From assembly GCA_038380795.1 (NCBI GenBank), contig CM076267.1, forward strand, positions 18,109,501 to 18,173,500: a stretch of 64,000 bases of DNA. The letters are read 5' to 3'. Each line of letters begins with the position of its first letter. The first letter of the stretch is position 1. Positions 25,911 to 39,643 of the stretch are shown in pieces. The notes under the pieces were generated by a model. That model was not told the origin of the DNA, ran no database searches, and saw only the letters and a list, made by a program, of their open reading frames with translations. The position numbers and the translations under genes were made by a program. The stretch is from Pyrocephalus nanus (lineage: Eukaryota > Chordata > Aves > Passeriformes > Tyrannidae).

Positions 25911-28900
25911 TAAGGCAAATAGAAAAACATCCCCCAGATTAAAAAAGAAAAAAAAGGAAAGGAAACCACTTACTATAGCAAAATTCCAGGAATAATGAGG
26001 AATACACAGAGACTTTTTTTTTTTTTTATGCAACACAAATGGGATTCTCTTCATAGTGCCAACATTAAAACTTTCTGCAGATGGTTGTGGAGGTAAGGGT
26101 CTGGCAGAGGAGATTACTGGCATGCCCTCTAGAGGCTGGATGTCTGGCCACAAAACTTTTCAGCAGCTACTACAATACAGAGGAAGCTACCAGCACTAGA
26201 CCTGTACTCACTCCCTTTTTTTTTTAGCATATTTTATGTAGTCTAATACACTGTAAGCATTAATATAGCAAACAAAACCTCTAAAGGATTCCTGTCAAGT
26301 ATAAATACATGCATAAACACAAGATATCATTGAAAAAGTCTTGGCTTAATGAGCTCATGGGTACTTTGGCACAGTGCATAGAATATAGACTTGAAATCTT
26401 AAGATGATACATCAATTCCCATAGTTGAGCTTTGGAATCAACATTAAAAAATAAAATCTATTCAGCATCAATTCAGACTCAGGTTACTCTAACATGGAGC
26501 CACACCCTAACAATAACAACAATAAATCTTCTTATCACCCACCTCTGTAGTCATGAAATGCAGATCTTTTAAAAGGCAGAAACATCTCAGGATAAAACCA
26601 GGGTCAAATTTTGCATTGGCAGTAAGTAAAAAGCTATAACATACCTAGTCAATCATACACTACCTGAAATAGAGTCCACAGAGCACTTAATAGCTCAGCC
26701 CAACAAGTATACCACCAAGTAAAATTTAGTGCACAAATGCAAATGGATAAGATCTTTTTTTCTTAAACTGTACATGATCTTTATCTTTTTTATCTTACTG
26801 ACAGCAAGTCTTATTCCAGCTAACTAGAAAACAAACTTGCCTGCCTGAAATCCAGCATTGAACTACTCACAAAATTTCAGAAACCGTACACTAGTAAATT
26901 ATAATACAACCTAACAGAAATCCCTCCTGAAAACAGTTATCCTACAGGAAACATGCACATGCAAGGTTTTACTTCTTCCAGTGCCTTTTTGCCACATAAT
27001 GAACATATTAATAGCTATCCAGTCAATCTTTTGCTTAAAATATTTAGAAAATACCCCAATTGGATACAGGTTAGTATATATAGTAAAACCAAATGCCAGA
27101 AGTAAAATAGTTATTTTCACCTCTAAAAGAATAGGTAAATGATAAATTAATATCATTAATGAAAACCTCATTATTGCAACTACACAATACTATCGTGCCC
27201 ATTCATACTTAATTTTCTTGTAGAAATTACATTATACAACATGGCATATAATCAGTTCTGATTGGGAGTAGGAGAGATCCAGTGGTTACCTATGACTAAA
27301 ATGACAAGTTTTCCAGTGCAGTTGTCTTCTAAATAAATTAAGCATGGAGCACAGTCATCAAGATGTGCTATAAGGTTTTGCTTGGAAGTATTTTTCCCTT
27401 TTGTTTTTTCTCCTCTACATATCAGAATACCTTACACCTTTCAAAACTAGAACAGGGGGAGCAGGCGTGGGGAGAAAAGAAAAAAGTGCTTCTGGCAGAT
27501 GCCATGCCAAGGCATGTATTACTCACCAGCCTTCCGCCCACATTCAGGAATGAAGCTCATCTATTTCTTAGCTTTTCCCACTAACTCCAATGCTCAGGAC
27601 TGCACCTCAATTGCTATTTCAAAAAGACAACCTTCTTAATGACAGACTGCCATTTTATTAGCAACAAAATAAATACAGCTGTAGTACTCGATGCTGCATC
27701 AAGCCACAGTGATTCCTGTATTTACTCTCAGCTGTTAGGGATTACACCCAAACCCAGTTCTGCTCCAGAACTGCTTCCAGCTGAGCATCTGACAATACTA
27801 GGAGTTGATATCCAGAGAGCCTGGCAGCCTAGGAGCATATTAAGTGGGCACAAGTTTCTCCTCACTTTATGGTTAGTATTTTCTATAGGATCTGACTTAG
27901 AGAAGAAATAACTTACTATATCAGGGTCTCTTATCTTTACAATAAAAGACTGCAGGTTACCTGGTAGAGGACACAACCAATATTAAAGTGATTATAGCCT
28001 TGATCTTAGTGAGAAGATAGAATTACATATGTGTTGTTAGAGATGTCAGTAAAACAATGCAGAATGGCACTTTCCTGTGTTTTAGAAGTGCGATGTTTCT
28101 ATGTTTACTATATTTCATATCCAAAAGAGTTTCACAGTGGCAGGGTTAGACCAAGAGACTGGGAACAGGATGGGGGGGGCGGGGGGCTGAGAGAGATCGG
28201 TAGGCAGAGAGAGGGGGGCTTTGAAATGGAATGGCTTTGAAAAGCCAGGAAAGAGAGATTCTGTTTCTCTGCCATGGGTTTATATCAGCCAGGCTTAAAT
28301 AATGGTATTGCAAATTAAGGCCCAGGGGAATTTGGAGCGTACAAGTAAGCTTTTGTTCTCCAAACCCCAAAAGGTATGTGGGAGATTTGGGGGTTTGTTT
28401 CCATTTAAATGGCATATGTATTTCTAAACCATAAGTTAAACTATTTCACTCTTTTTATTGTGCAGCCTTGCTGATTCAGTACCTGTTAGGAAAGATATTA
28501 TTCCCAATATAGTGACAACTCTTTAAAGTAACAATTATCTGTTACTGTACTTATCATTTTCATTTACTTCCCTTCACAACTTTAGATCAAGGAAAAAAGC
28601 AGCAAATCCAGTGTAAGAAACCTCACTGTGTAGAGAGGAGGAGGATGACAGGGCTGGGGAGGGAAGCAACAGATAGAAAGAAGAGTGGGGGTAGAAGTCA
28701 TCTGAAGGGATTCAAGCTTACCAGTGTAAACACAGAAGCTAATTAGTATGCTGTGATTTTAAAACATATTCTGTTATCAGAAAGCAAAACAGAAATCTGT
28801 ACTAAAAAAACCCACAATCTTCTGAAGTCCTTAAAGCAAGTGGACAAAAACATAGACACATACAGACATAAGCCTCTACTCCCCTCGCCCCACACACATG

Positions 28901-29519
28901 TACAGATACAAAATTGGTTTAGTTCTCTGTAAATAGCTCCTGTAAATATATCTCAGGATTTCAGGTGTGCTTTTTCACACTGTAAGATTTCTATACAAAA
29001 CCAGTTTAATCTAAGTCCCTCTGATTATTATTAGAAACTCATTATTTGAGGACATCTATCTTTACAGTAACTATCTATGCAGCATTAAGGAGCACAATGC
29101 CCATAATTGTTTAAAAAAGCCATGGGGGGGAGGGGGAAGGGAAAAGGATCAGGAGGAGGGAGAAGATAACTAAGGGAGATTTTGCAATTAGAACAGCATC
29201 ATCTACTCTGTATTGCTCCTTGGAACATCTACACAGTAACAAACTGAGTTTAAAGTTTCCTCCATGAAAAATCACAAATGAATCATTTGTTATACCTTTA
29301 CATAACACGTGTATTTTTGTTCTGATGAATTTAAAACATGTTTTTACAACAACCCAGAAAAATCAAAAGCCCTGTTCCTTCTATGATACAGCTTTAATAC
29401 CTCAAGAGGGAGATTGTAGCATTTAAAAAGTACAAATAAAGCTAACGCCTACCATTTTCTGGGGAAATTCTTTATAAGACCTAGCTACTAAGATCTGTTG
29501 CACACCTGCATATCCAAAG

Positions 29520-29640
29520 CCAAGAGAAATTGCAGGGACTCAGTGCCTCTGATAATTGAGCACCCAAAATCGGAAACCTGAATTGCACTTGCTGAGATGC
29601 TATACTATTCGTGATGTTATCTCAGCCACTCAGAGCTTTC
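29520..29640. repeat. Possible ancient interspersed repeat fragment
   Basis: GGACTCAGTGCCTCTGATAA and TGAGCACCCAAAATCGGAAA resemble an old sauropsid repeat with the words CTCAGCACCTCTGAAAATCA and GGACACCCAAAATT. Divergence is high. The small open frame overlapping it at 29,556-29,750 is not convincing as a gene. Confidence 0.3.
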
Positions 29641-29764
29641 AAGCTCAAACTGCAGCTGTTGTAGCAGCTTTGAAACAGAAAGGAACAGTAACTTTAGCCA
29701 AAAAGGAGTTGCCTGTCATGAATGAAAGTAGTGAATTCTACAATCTCTAAACAGCTGACATCTT

Positions 29765-29800
29765 GGGGGGGGGGGGGGTGGGTGGCGGGGGGAGGTGGTG
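29765..29800 (+). repeat. Poly-G tract with G-quadruplex potential
   Basis: Fourteen G in a row followed by further runs of three or more G separated by single T or TGGC spacers. At least four G-runs lie within about 30 nt, the textbook condition for an intramolecular G-quadruplex on the plus strand. It is isolated in AT-rich DNA and away from the CpG island. Confidence 0.85.
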
Positions 29801-32800
29801 TTTGCTAATCAATCAATAACAAAACATCTTCATTTAATTAGGGGTGAAAATTATTACTCCAAATGAATACTAGTGTCAATTCGTTATTCTGTACTGTATG
29901 GATAATCACATTATAACTCCGAACATTTCTAACTAGTGAAAACTTTCAAAATGTCATTAATTGAGGCACTGATTATTCACACTCTCCATAAACACATGAT
30001 GAGATACATTTTACATATCTCTAACTTTATTTAAAAAAGGCTTCTCAAAGCTACTGAACTATGTGTTTATAGAACTAACAAATATGTTCCCTGCATGTTA
30101 AAATGTACCTTCAAAATGAGTGTTACACTGACAAATACTAGGGGCCAAATGACAAGGAGTGTCTCATACCCCTCATTACACAGGATTTAGAGATATTAAT
30201 CTGAATAACATTGAATTTCTTGATAAGACAACCATGGTACCAACTGAACTAATGTTACCACTAAAGTTTTTAAACTGAAAGTGGAAAAATAAACCAGTGT
30301 TGTAGCATAGAGAATGCCTACACAGGACAGGAGTATGAAATGCAATGAATGAAAATCAAACAAAATGAAAATCAATGATTAAAAAAGGTTAATTGCTGCA
30401 TGAACACTTTCCAAAATATACTTATTTCAGTTTTTATCAAAGGCAAAGAGTAAGAAATAAAAAATTATCAGAAATTCTATAAACACATGAAAAATTATTA
30501 TCTTTAAAGTGGAATATCTGCTCATTTACAGTATGCTCAATATAGTATGAGTACAGTTATGAAGTTAATATAAAGCTGCAGATCTATCATTAGTAAACAT
30601 AAAACCACTTAATTTTGTAAATGAAGTCTACATTTAGCTGAAGAATTAACAAATTTATAATCTCCTTCCATATTAAAAATAACTGAGTCTTGATGGTTTA
30701 AACCCAGCAATTTTCTGCCTGGAGACATATAGTTTGCAAACTATCACAGGTGACTTTAAGTCTATATTTTCATGAAAAAACAATACAAAATATTTTATTT
30801 TTCTACTTTAATAATGCAGATGACCTATCAACTCCATTTGTATTTTAAATTAAACAATTCTATAGAGTGGGAAAAAAATTAATAAAAACACATTGTTCAA
30901 ACTGAGTTTTCTTACAGCCACATTGCACTATTATTTTTGAGCTGCAAGAGGAAACAAAATTGTATCCATACACCAAGAATGTATTTCTACAATACTGTAT
31001 ATAGTCATGTGGTCCACAAATGCCAACAAGGGACTGAAAACAGGATCAATTCTTTTCCTTCTCAGAAACAATCTTGTAAGTATCTGAGTTGTTAAAGACA
31101 TAAAAGAATAGTTACTTTTCTAAGATCTTTTGATACTGCTCTTCATGGTGAAGCTATCCACAAGTGATGGGAAAGATCTCTTTTGAAAGTAAATGGTGCT
31201 CCTTCAAGTGTGTTCAGATACATCTTGGCTGTTCCTTTCTCTGTTTCTCAAGTTTAACTTGAAAAGAATGCTTGATTTTTTTTCAAAATTTGGTTTAGGT
31301 ATCACAATGGGATACCTTATACCATTCAGTGCCTGCAAACCTTATTCTTCCAGCACAGAATCTAGCTGTTTCTTTCTCTGTGTCAACACAGGAGGCTGAA
31401 GTAATCAGATAGGTCTGAAGAAGACAGGATCTTAACCTGCACTTTCTCAGAGTCTGTGATGAGTAGGTTCATACTTCCAACATGACCACACTGAGCCGTA
31501 AGGCATATAAATAGCTACTTTTCATCTAAAAGCACAGCTATCACAGCAGTTTGTACAGCAGGGCTATCAGTTCATAATATTTTAAGCATCAGTATTGATA
31601 CTATTGTCGGAGATTAATAATTTCTGCATATAACTATATCATTCCCACCCACCCTGTGCTGTCACTTGATAATATAAAGTAATTGTTGGTTCTTCCCCTC
31701 ACCATGTCTCCAGAAGACAAGTGCACACAGTAACATCTGTTGTACTGTCTAGGAATATCTTTGCAGCACTACAGTTCTCAGTTTTATTAAGTGATAATTC
31801 AAGCCCACTGTATAAATGCTTTTTTATTAATGACTTGCTTGTGTGCTAGAATGGAGAAGACAGAAGGGAAAAAAACTCTCAGAGGAAAATAGGGATGTGA
31901 TTTCCAACATATTAAAAGGCAAACAGCAGTTGTTCTATATCAGGGGGAAAAAAAAAAACAACAACTTGAATGAAAACATGAAGATACATTCCTGCCACAA
32001 ACCCTTGTGACCCACCAGGTTCAGCCCTTTCTCCCATCTCCTCTCAATATTCATTTTCAAATTCCCTTCAGATTAGCAGGAGTTACACAAACATGCATTA
32101 ATATGTCCCTTAAGCATTTTATCACACCGAATAAGAGAAACAAAAAGTTCAATTGTGATCCATACCAGAGAATCATTCATTCAGATCCTGCTTAATTAGA
32201 TGTGAGACCGCTACCTTAGATCATGAAGTTTGACCACACTATGTTCTTACTGCTAGAGTATTAATGCAAATAAGATACAGATTACTGAAACCAATTTATC
32301 TTCACCAATCTATAACCAGCTTGGCACATGCACACATTCTAAAATATTACACAAAATAAACTGTGGCATACATCTTCATATACTGCGCAATTGATATACA
32401 GAAAGTGAACATATGCTTTAAATAACTAAATGACAGATAAAAAGTAGAATACAAAACGGTTAAAAACAGATAGCAAAAAGTCAAAGGAATATATGATTTT
32501 AAGGAATATGAAGCAAAAATGTACTTACATCATTAAAGTTTGCTATCGTATCAAAATAATCTCAGCATCCTTGCCCACATCACTTCCAGGGTATTTGAAA
32601 TTTAACTAACAATATACTAGTAGTAGCTGCACTATACTTTAAAAGAACTAAGAAAACAGTTTCTAAGTTAAAGTTAAATAATATGATTGGTAATTGCTAT
32701 TTCAGTGTTTCATGGCATAGAGTAAAAAAATTTTAAAAATCAGCCAGTAGTGTGACAATTATCTGCAGTTGCATTATTTTTAATTATAGCCAAGACACAT

Positions 32801-34170
32801 ATAACTTTTTTCCCTATGCAGAAAAATGGTTTAAAGAACAAAGTTTTAGTCTATTATTTAAATAATGTATGGTTGTTCTTTCTATTGCACAAATTCAATA
32901 GCTTTTGTAGTAAGTAGTGTTGCTTATATGATTAAACAGATAGTTCAGTATTATGATATGTTTGACAGGTACCGTTACAGCACGATCGGAACAGACATAC
33001 AATACTGTTATTACCATACTGTGTGTGCCGATACCTCACAGCAACATAGCTCGGCAAGAGGGAAGCACAGACTCCACATTTTCATCACTGCAGACATCTC
33101 CGTATGCTCTTAATCAGTGCTGCTTTCTGCAGATTACACTTTCTCATATTCTTCTGTTTCTCAGACTGACCTGTCAAAGCCTGATCTCTCCCCCAGTTTC
33201 TCAAGACTTTGGTAACCAAGACTGACCAACTATTTCTCTTTCCATTTTCTCTCACTTGTCACACAGCGGGGCCAACATCAACAGGTATTTAGAAGAAATA
33301 GTGGAGAAGTCCACCTGTGTTTAGTAGGTTGCTGCAAATACAAATTATCTTCTAAGAAACATGATACATATACATGCATTCTCTTTAACATGCCAATCGA
33401 GGGGTGGCAGGTACAATTATTAAAGGACTGAAAGCCTTAGGTTTCCTTTGACCTCCATTACAGTCTAAGGACTCTCTGCTCCTTGAAGGATAAGATTGTA
33501 TTTGCCAAACCTATGGTAACGTATTGCAAGTGGATTTTCTCTCTTTTTCTGTTAGCTACCATCCTTTAAAGGAATACAGTTTTACTAAGAGAGATGTATA
33601 TGTTGTTCTGAAATTCAGAGATCTTTTTCATTTTTTTTAAGAGAAAATAAAAATTGAATGATCTTAAGGAATTTCTTTATGCTCGCATTTCTCACACACT
33701 CTATAAAAATATCATTGACATAGGGTGAAAAGGTCGCATACCTCACCGAAATGGAGCCAAATACTCCCGTAAGGTTTTTCACCTGGAAAATATCCCTATA
33801 ACTAATTCTATGTATTGGATTTTTTTTATTATTATTTTAGCAACAAAAGAAACTCCAGGCCTTTTCCCAGCCTAGAGTTCCCTGAAGTCATCTTTCCCAT
33901 AAGGAAGATAAGTTTTCACTTAGAGGATAGCATCTCTAGCTAGCAAGATTTTAATACTCTGCAACAATATCAGGGATACGCAATCCTGAATTTACAGCTC
34001 TTCAAATTGCTTTTATAGCTATGCTATTCATTTTGGATCAGATTCTTATCTAAAATTCCATACATTTTAGTACCCATAATATCTAATTCAAAACAGCTTC
34101 CAATGAGCCAAAGAACAGTACCTGGGGAAGAAAGAAAAAAAAAAAAAAAGAAAGAGAAAAGCCACGAAAA

Positions 34171-34194
34171 ACCAACCAACCAACCAACAACAAC
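34171..34194. repeat. (ACCA)n / (ACA)n simple repeat
   Basis: Four CCAA units followed by CAACAACAAC. Confidence 0.85.
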
Positions 34195-36057
34195 ATTAAA
34201 AAGCCACAGATCCTGGGAACTGTAAATTACTGTAGTTCTTGAAAGCTAAACATTATTTACATCAGCTAAGGAATTGGCCCAATATGCACAATTACACTTC
34301 AAAGTTCATTTTTTCCCACCTCCATAGGGCTCTGCTTCTCATCTCCTCTGTTCATAACACACGAGAATTTCTAATTAGTTTATTCCAAATTCTTCTTACA
34401 ATTATTTTTATGCCTTTCTTTATCAATGACCAAGAAGGAACAAAAAGCGCTGATTGATCAATTAATCAAGCTTTATCCACATATTCCTTGATACTTCAGA
34501 AATGTCTGCGAAACAATTTCCTCCAATCATAAGATCAATGAATCAATGTAAAACCCCAGTAATTAAATTTATCAACTTGGTATCAATACATCTGGCACTT
34601 TATGAAAGTATTATGTGAAGTTTGTTCTCCTAAGGGATATATTGATTGAGGGCAAAGAGCCAAATATTTCTATTATTAGATCTGGGGGTACAAGATCAAA
34701 ACTCAGTCTGTTATAAACATATAAATGTTTCATATAGACAGATCTCATGCTGATTCTGCACCATTAAACCCACTCCTAACAAGCAGATAAGCTTATTAAT
34801 TGATGATTAAGACTATAGAAAGATCAGTCATTATATTCAATGCTTCTTGTATGCATTCATTGAACAAACTTATTGACAGGAACCATACAGAATGATTTTC
34901 CTCTAGGAATTATATTTTAAAAAAGGAATACAGCATCTAAACAAAAGCAGATCTCAAACCTTCTTCATGCAGCATAAAATAGCCTTAATTAACTTATTAA
35001 ATTTTGAAATTAAAGCTTTGTAGTTTGAAAGAGATTACCACTTCTCTCTCCATTGAATACAGCAGTTATGAATAGAAAAGTGAAAAATAAAGACTAAAGA
35101 TGACGCATCAGATAGGAGCCATACTGAAAACCAAAACAAGGAAACAAAAACATCATCCAAGTGTTTTACAGTTTAATTTTTAAAGGGCTAGTGTACAAAC
35201 TATTGTGGAATATATTTTTACTTGCTATCCCTTACTACATATGTGAAAGCAAGTAGGGCACAGAAGTTCATCAAGTGCCATTTTTCAATTATAAGAAAAG
35301 AGTATTAGGTCTTCTTATATGAAGATGAAAAAAAAACCAAACCAAAACAAAAAGAATGTTTGACTCTGCTTAAATATAAAAAAATCATAAAGAACAGCTA
35401 ATGACATAAGATTCATCATTTTTTCCCAGGAACTGTATGATAAAAATATTAATAGCAATACAGTGTTCATATTTCTAAAATACTGCTAGAGTAAGAGAAG
35501 TAAATATCTCTGTCCTTTCAGAATGTTTCAATAAATAAAAACAATTTAATCTAGTACTGAAGGTATCTTATTAAGGAGGGCGGAGGAAATAACAACAAAA
35601 CCCCCAAACCCACCAGATTCATGTAGGAGTGTTACAAACATCAAATAACAATGAGTCTTTATCGACATGCTATGATTCCTTCATTTCAAACATGATTAAT
35701 TAGCAAGTATAACACTCACCAAAACTCCCACCACGCTGCTGTTTGCTGCCTATTTGCAAATGGGTCTTTATCAAGTAACCATAAGCAATGTTAGTCTCAT
35801 TTACGACACTGAAGAAAAGAAGTCAAAGCATCCTGCTTTAAGGAAGATTTCACTCATACCCTAGCCAAAAAGAAAAGCATAAAAAATAGAAACCCAACAA
35901 CAAACAAACACCAAAGCCCTCTTTCATCAAAGGGATTCCTTGATAATCCAAACACAAACTTTATGCAAAATGAAAAACTTTTTAGGTAAGTTGCTAAACA
36001 ATTCAAATTCCTGAAATTAGGTAGAGATAAAAGATCAGTTTGGACTTTGTTTTGGTC

Positions 36058-36075
36058 TTTTTTTTTTTTTTTTTT
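36058..36075. repeat. T18 homopolymer
   Basis: Uninterrupted T run; no associated element is recognised. Confidence 0.85.
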
Positions 36076-37424
36076 ACTTGATACTTGGACTTTATATTCA
36101 ATTTGAAATACACTGCTTCTGTTGAGAATGAAAGCGTGGTTCACATGCCAAAAATGAAAACAAAAAGAGGATGAGAAAGGGAAGACACTTAACAGGACTT
36201 ACCATGTTTTAAGCTGTGCAAACAGATACCTTCAAATGTACCTTACTTGCAATAAACATTGCTTTGGCAGTAAAAGAAACTTTGATTCACAGGGAGGAGA
36301 GGTGGAAACTGAGATTACAAATACAGAAAAAGAAACAAGACTGAGATGAGAGGGAAAAAATTGTCTTCTCAAGGCAATATAAAGCTATAAATACCATCAC
36401 AAAAACAACAGAAAAAGGTTCTATTTGGAAGCAACAGATGTATTCTTTAGCGAGAAAATATCCCTGTTGAAATAATGCACAGATTCATACAGACAGGATC
36501 TTTAGAAGTATGAAAAGAAACTGCCTGTGTGGCAAAGCTAAAGTTTCAATCTGAAAATAAAAATTAGGCAGAAGATCCAATACCTCCTTGGTTTACCAGC
36601 TCTGTATCACAGATACTTGGTGATTTTGTCACGCCCCAAGCAGAGTCATTTTTAAGTGCAAATCAGTCCTACTTCTTCCAGCTTTCTCAATTTTATAAAT
36701 TTGGGATCAAAAACATCAAAGTAGCTTCCACTTCGGACCTAACTTTTAGAGAATCAATGTGACAAGTCACTGCTTGATAGATGTTTCTCTTGATAAACGA
36801 CTTGTTCAAAAGAGACATTGTAGCTTTCATTTCCTGACCACAACACACTTTTAATTTGCAACAGCAGAGCTGCTCGAGTGTGACTAGTTCCCACTTTCCA
36901 GCCTTTCAGGATTGTAGCACTGTCAGGCCACATGCACGGGCAAAACAAAAACTCAGAAAGAGATGCATTCGCAACTGGAATTGTAGCAAAACTTTTCCTC
37001 AAACAGGAACCTGATTACATTTGATTTCTCCTAACAGTGGGCTCTTAAACACCCCTCCCAACCACCTCCAATCCTTAACATTTTAGGAAAGGGGGAAAAA
37101 AGATAAGTCATATTTAGAAATATATACTTAAGTGCCACAGAATATATATAGCTACCTAATAGTATCGTGTTTATTATATATACATATATCACTGCTACTA
37201 TAATTATTATTATTATCTGGAAATCGCATTTAACAGTTCAAACCATCCACACCATCCAATTTCAGCTCTCAGCATACTGTCCGATTCCCGATTTAAAATT
37301 TATAAATGTAATATCCTCCTCATCACAAGCAGCAGTCCAATCTGCTCTGAATATATATTACAGCTTTAACATCACAGAGGGAAATCTCCCATCTGGCAAT
37401 CACATTTGCTCCAACAGCTCTAGG

Positions 37425-37459
37425 AAAAAAAAAAAAAAAAAAGAAAAAAGAAAAAAAAA
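37425..37459. repeat. Poly-A rich tract
   Basis: An A18 run interrupted by single G and followed by A6 and A9 runs. No retroposed body is recognised upstream. Confidence 0.85.
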
Positions 37460-37756
37460 TGTTCCGCTCTCGCTTGCTTGCTCTTCTGCTTAAAACATTT
37501 CTCAGAACAAATTATGTGCATCTAAAATAAACAGTTCCCTTATTGATCGTTTCAAAGTCAACAAGTTCTAAATGCAAAATGCAATCAGATCATTCCCATC
37601 ATATAGCACCCAGGATATGTTTAGCAATATAGTCACCTACAACACCAAAATAGGAGTGTACATTGTGCAACTGCTCTCTCAATTTCTTTCCTGCATTCAG
37701 ATATGTTATTACGAGAGATCATCAGCCACACACGCCAGACCTCCCCCTTATCCCAA

Positions 37757-37774
37757 ACACACACACACACACAC
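37757..37774. repeat. (AC)n microsatellite
   Basis: Nine AC units flanked by a CT/CA-rich stretch to about 37,800. Confidence 0.9.
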
Positions 37775-39189
37775 TCACTCTCCTCGAGTCTCTCTCCATC
37801 CTTATTTGTTACTACCACACGCAATTAAAAAGTGAAGGTATCCCCTTTTTGGTTGCACAAAACAGACTAATAGTCACTTTTGTTGTTACTTCCTTAGCCT
37901 TAACTGCATACCTAGAGGTGCACGTACTGCACCACAAGGAAATCTATTGAAATTTCCCATGCTCCATTTTATCTCACTTTTTGGAGGAGGGGGCAGCATG
38001 GGGGGCTGGAGAGTGACCGTTAAAAATAAGCCAGTTTCAGCACCTGATTATTTCATTCTGTTACAAATTGAAAGCACAGCAGCGTGAACCAGACACTTGT
38101 AAACTGAGCATAAAATAACCCTTATTAAATAGTATTAAACATTTGGCCACAACAGTAATTTTGTTTGTTTACATGCAAAACATTCCCTCACCCCACATCA
38201 GTTAGAACCTCTAGCAGATGATTATGCTGAAAGTAAAAGAGGGAAAAGCAGCTGGAGTTTAAATGAATGTTCAAAAAATATTAGTTTGCAAAAGGAAAGG
38301 ATGCATTTTAGGCATGGATGTACGAGCACATAGATGTGTAAGTGTATATATTCATTGCTACACATTTTCACCTTCTCCACTCACCGAGTTTTACTAATTT
38401 ACATACCACTGGAGTTCAGTGGTGTATATAGTGCACTGCTAGTAACATGCAACTTCAGATTTTACAACTGAGATCAATACAATGGACAAATATAATGATA
38501 TAATCGAAGCAGAAATGATAAACAAATGATAGCAAGAGAAAAAAATGCTTATATATACACAAGTGAAAATATACTATTAAACATTAGGTATTTATTACAA
38601 AATATTTGCATGCAGAGTCCTCAGTGTGTTATCATGCTATTTAAATTTGTCTTTGCTATTTAGATGCAAAGGAAGTAGATCCCAAAACGGACATACCATA
38701 AACACTGGTGCTACTGATCATTTCTTGCTGGCAGCACAAAAAGCTGAATTGGATTTTTCACAAGCAGGAATTCCAAAGGTTGCTTTTCATTAAAGCCACT
38801 TTTCCTCTCAGCTATCAAATGTCACTGCCTTGAAACGTGGGCCCTTTCGTCAGGTATTCATTTAACCTACATGCATATAATTAAGTGGGAAAGCAACATC
38901 AACAAAAAGGGGATCTCAGATCACAAGAGAAGAAAGAAAGGGGAAAAAAAAGCACATGACCAGGAATGCAAGTCCATGTCAATTTCACTCACTCCCATTG
39001 AAACTAACAAGAGCTCCAGGGAGGATAGTAATAGGATCAGTGGATTGTATATACCATTAAATTATACATCTTTCTCTCCCTCCTGAGCCAACAATACGCC
39101 CACCACGCTGTACCCCCTCCAAGATGATGTGCTTACATTTTACTGCAACAGCTCCTCTGACATATTCGTGCCTCCCCCCTCAAGACACA

Positions 39190-39560
39190 GCAATTTAAAC
39201 CTAACTTTTGTTTTGTGAGATTCTTATTTGCACTTATTTGCTCAGAAGTTAGTTGCCTCAAAGTCCAGACTCACGTTACCTGCAGTTTATTATTTTCAAA
39301 GCAACTTAAAAATAAATCCAATTAGAAGGAGGAGGAGGTGGGGAGGGAGCTTGCAGTCGCGAACTCTTAATCTGCCTACTATTGTTGGCAATGATCAAGG
39401 AGGAAAAACCATGCACCGCGATTGTATATCTGTACTTTCTCAGACTACGATCAGGCAAGCAGACCGGAGTGTTTAGTATCAGAAAACGATTGCAAATTAG
39501 GCAAAATACATAGGGCACGAACAGGCGATTAATACGAGGCTGTCTCGGAGAGCTTTAAGA
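39190..39560. promoter_or_regulatory. Candidate conserved promoter-proximal non-coding element
   Basis: This stretch just inside the presumed first intron contains scattered CpGs outside the island (AGTCGCGAAC, CACCGCGATTG, CTCGGAGAG), homeodomain-type AATTAG and TTAATACG strings and few simple runs. That texture differs from the surrounding AT-rich, repeat-interrupted DNA and is typical of conserved regulatory sequence beside developmental promoters. No alignment was available, so conservation is inferred. Confidence 0.3.
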
Positions 39561-39604
39561 TTAAATAAAATTTAAAACGATAGTAGGAAGACTAGTGGGG
39601 GAAT

Positions 39605-39632
39605 AAAAAAAAAAAAAAAAAAAAAAAAAAAA
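39605..39632 (-). repeat. A28/T28 homopolymer, 11 nt inside the presumed intron 1
   Basis: An uninterrupted run of 28 A on the plus strand. On the minus strand it becomes a T28 tract starting 12 nt after the exon 1 / intron 1 junction at 39,644. U-rich tracts just after a 5' splice site are known binding sites for TIA1-type proteins that help U1 snRNP recruitment, so the tract might matter for splicing. It may equally be an ordinary length-variable homopolymer, and its length here may be imprecise because of sequencing slippage. Confidence 0.9.
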
Positions 39633-39643
39633 GATCCTCTTAC

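Larger units (their letters stand above)
24700..36700. other. AT-rich non-coding DNA, no recognised gene
   Basis: Only simple repeats, the possible old repeat at 29.5 kb and chance-length frames were found. The segment at about 32,960-33,230 has several CpGs (GGTACCGTTACAGCACGATCGG, GTGCCGATACC, AGCTCGGC) in AT-rich DNA and might be constrained, but no motif set supports a firmer call. Confidence 0.5.
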
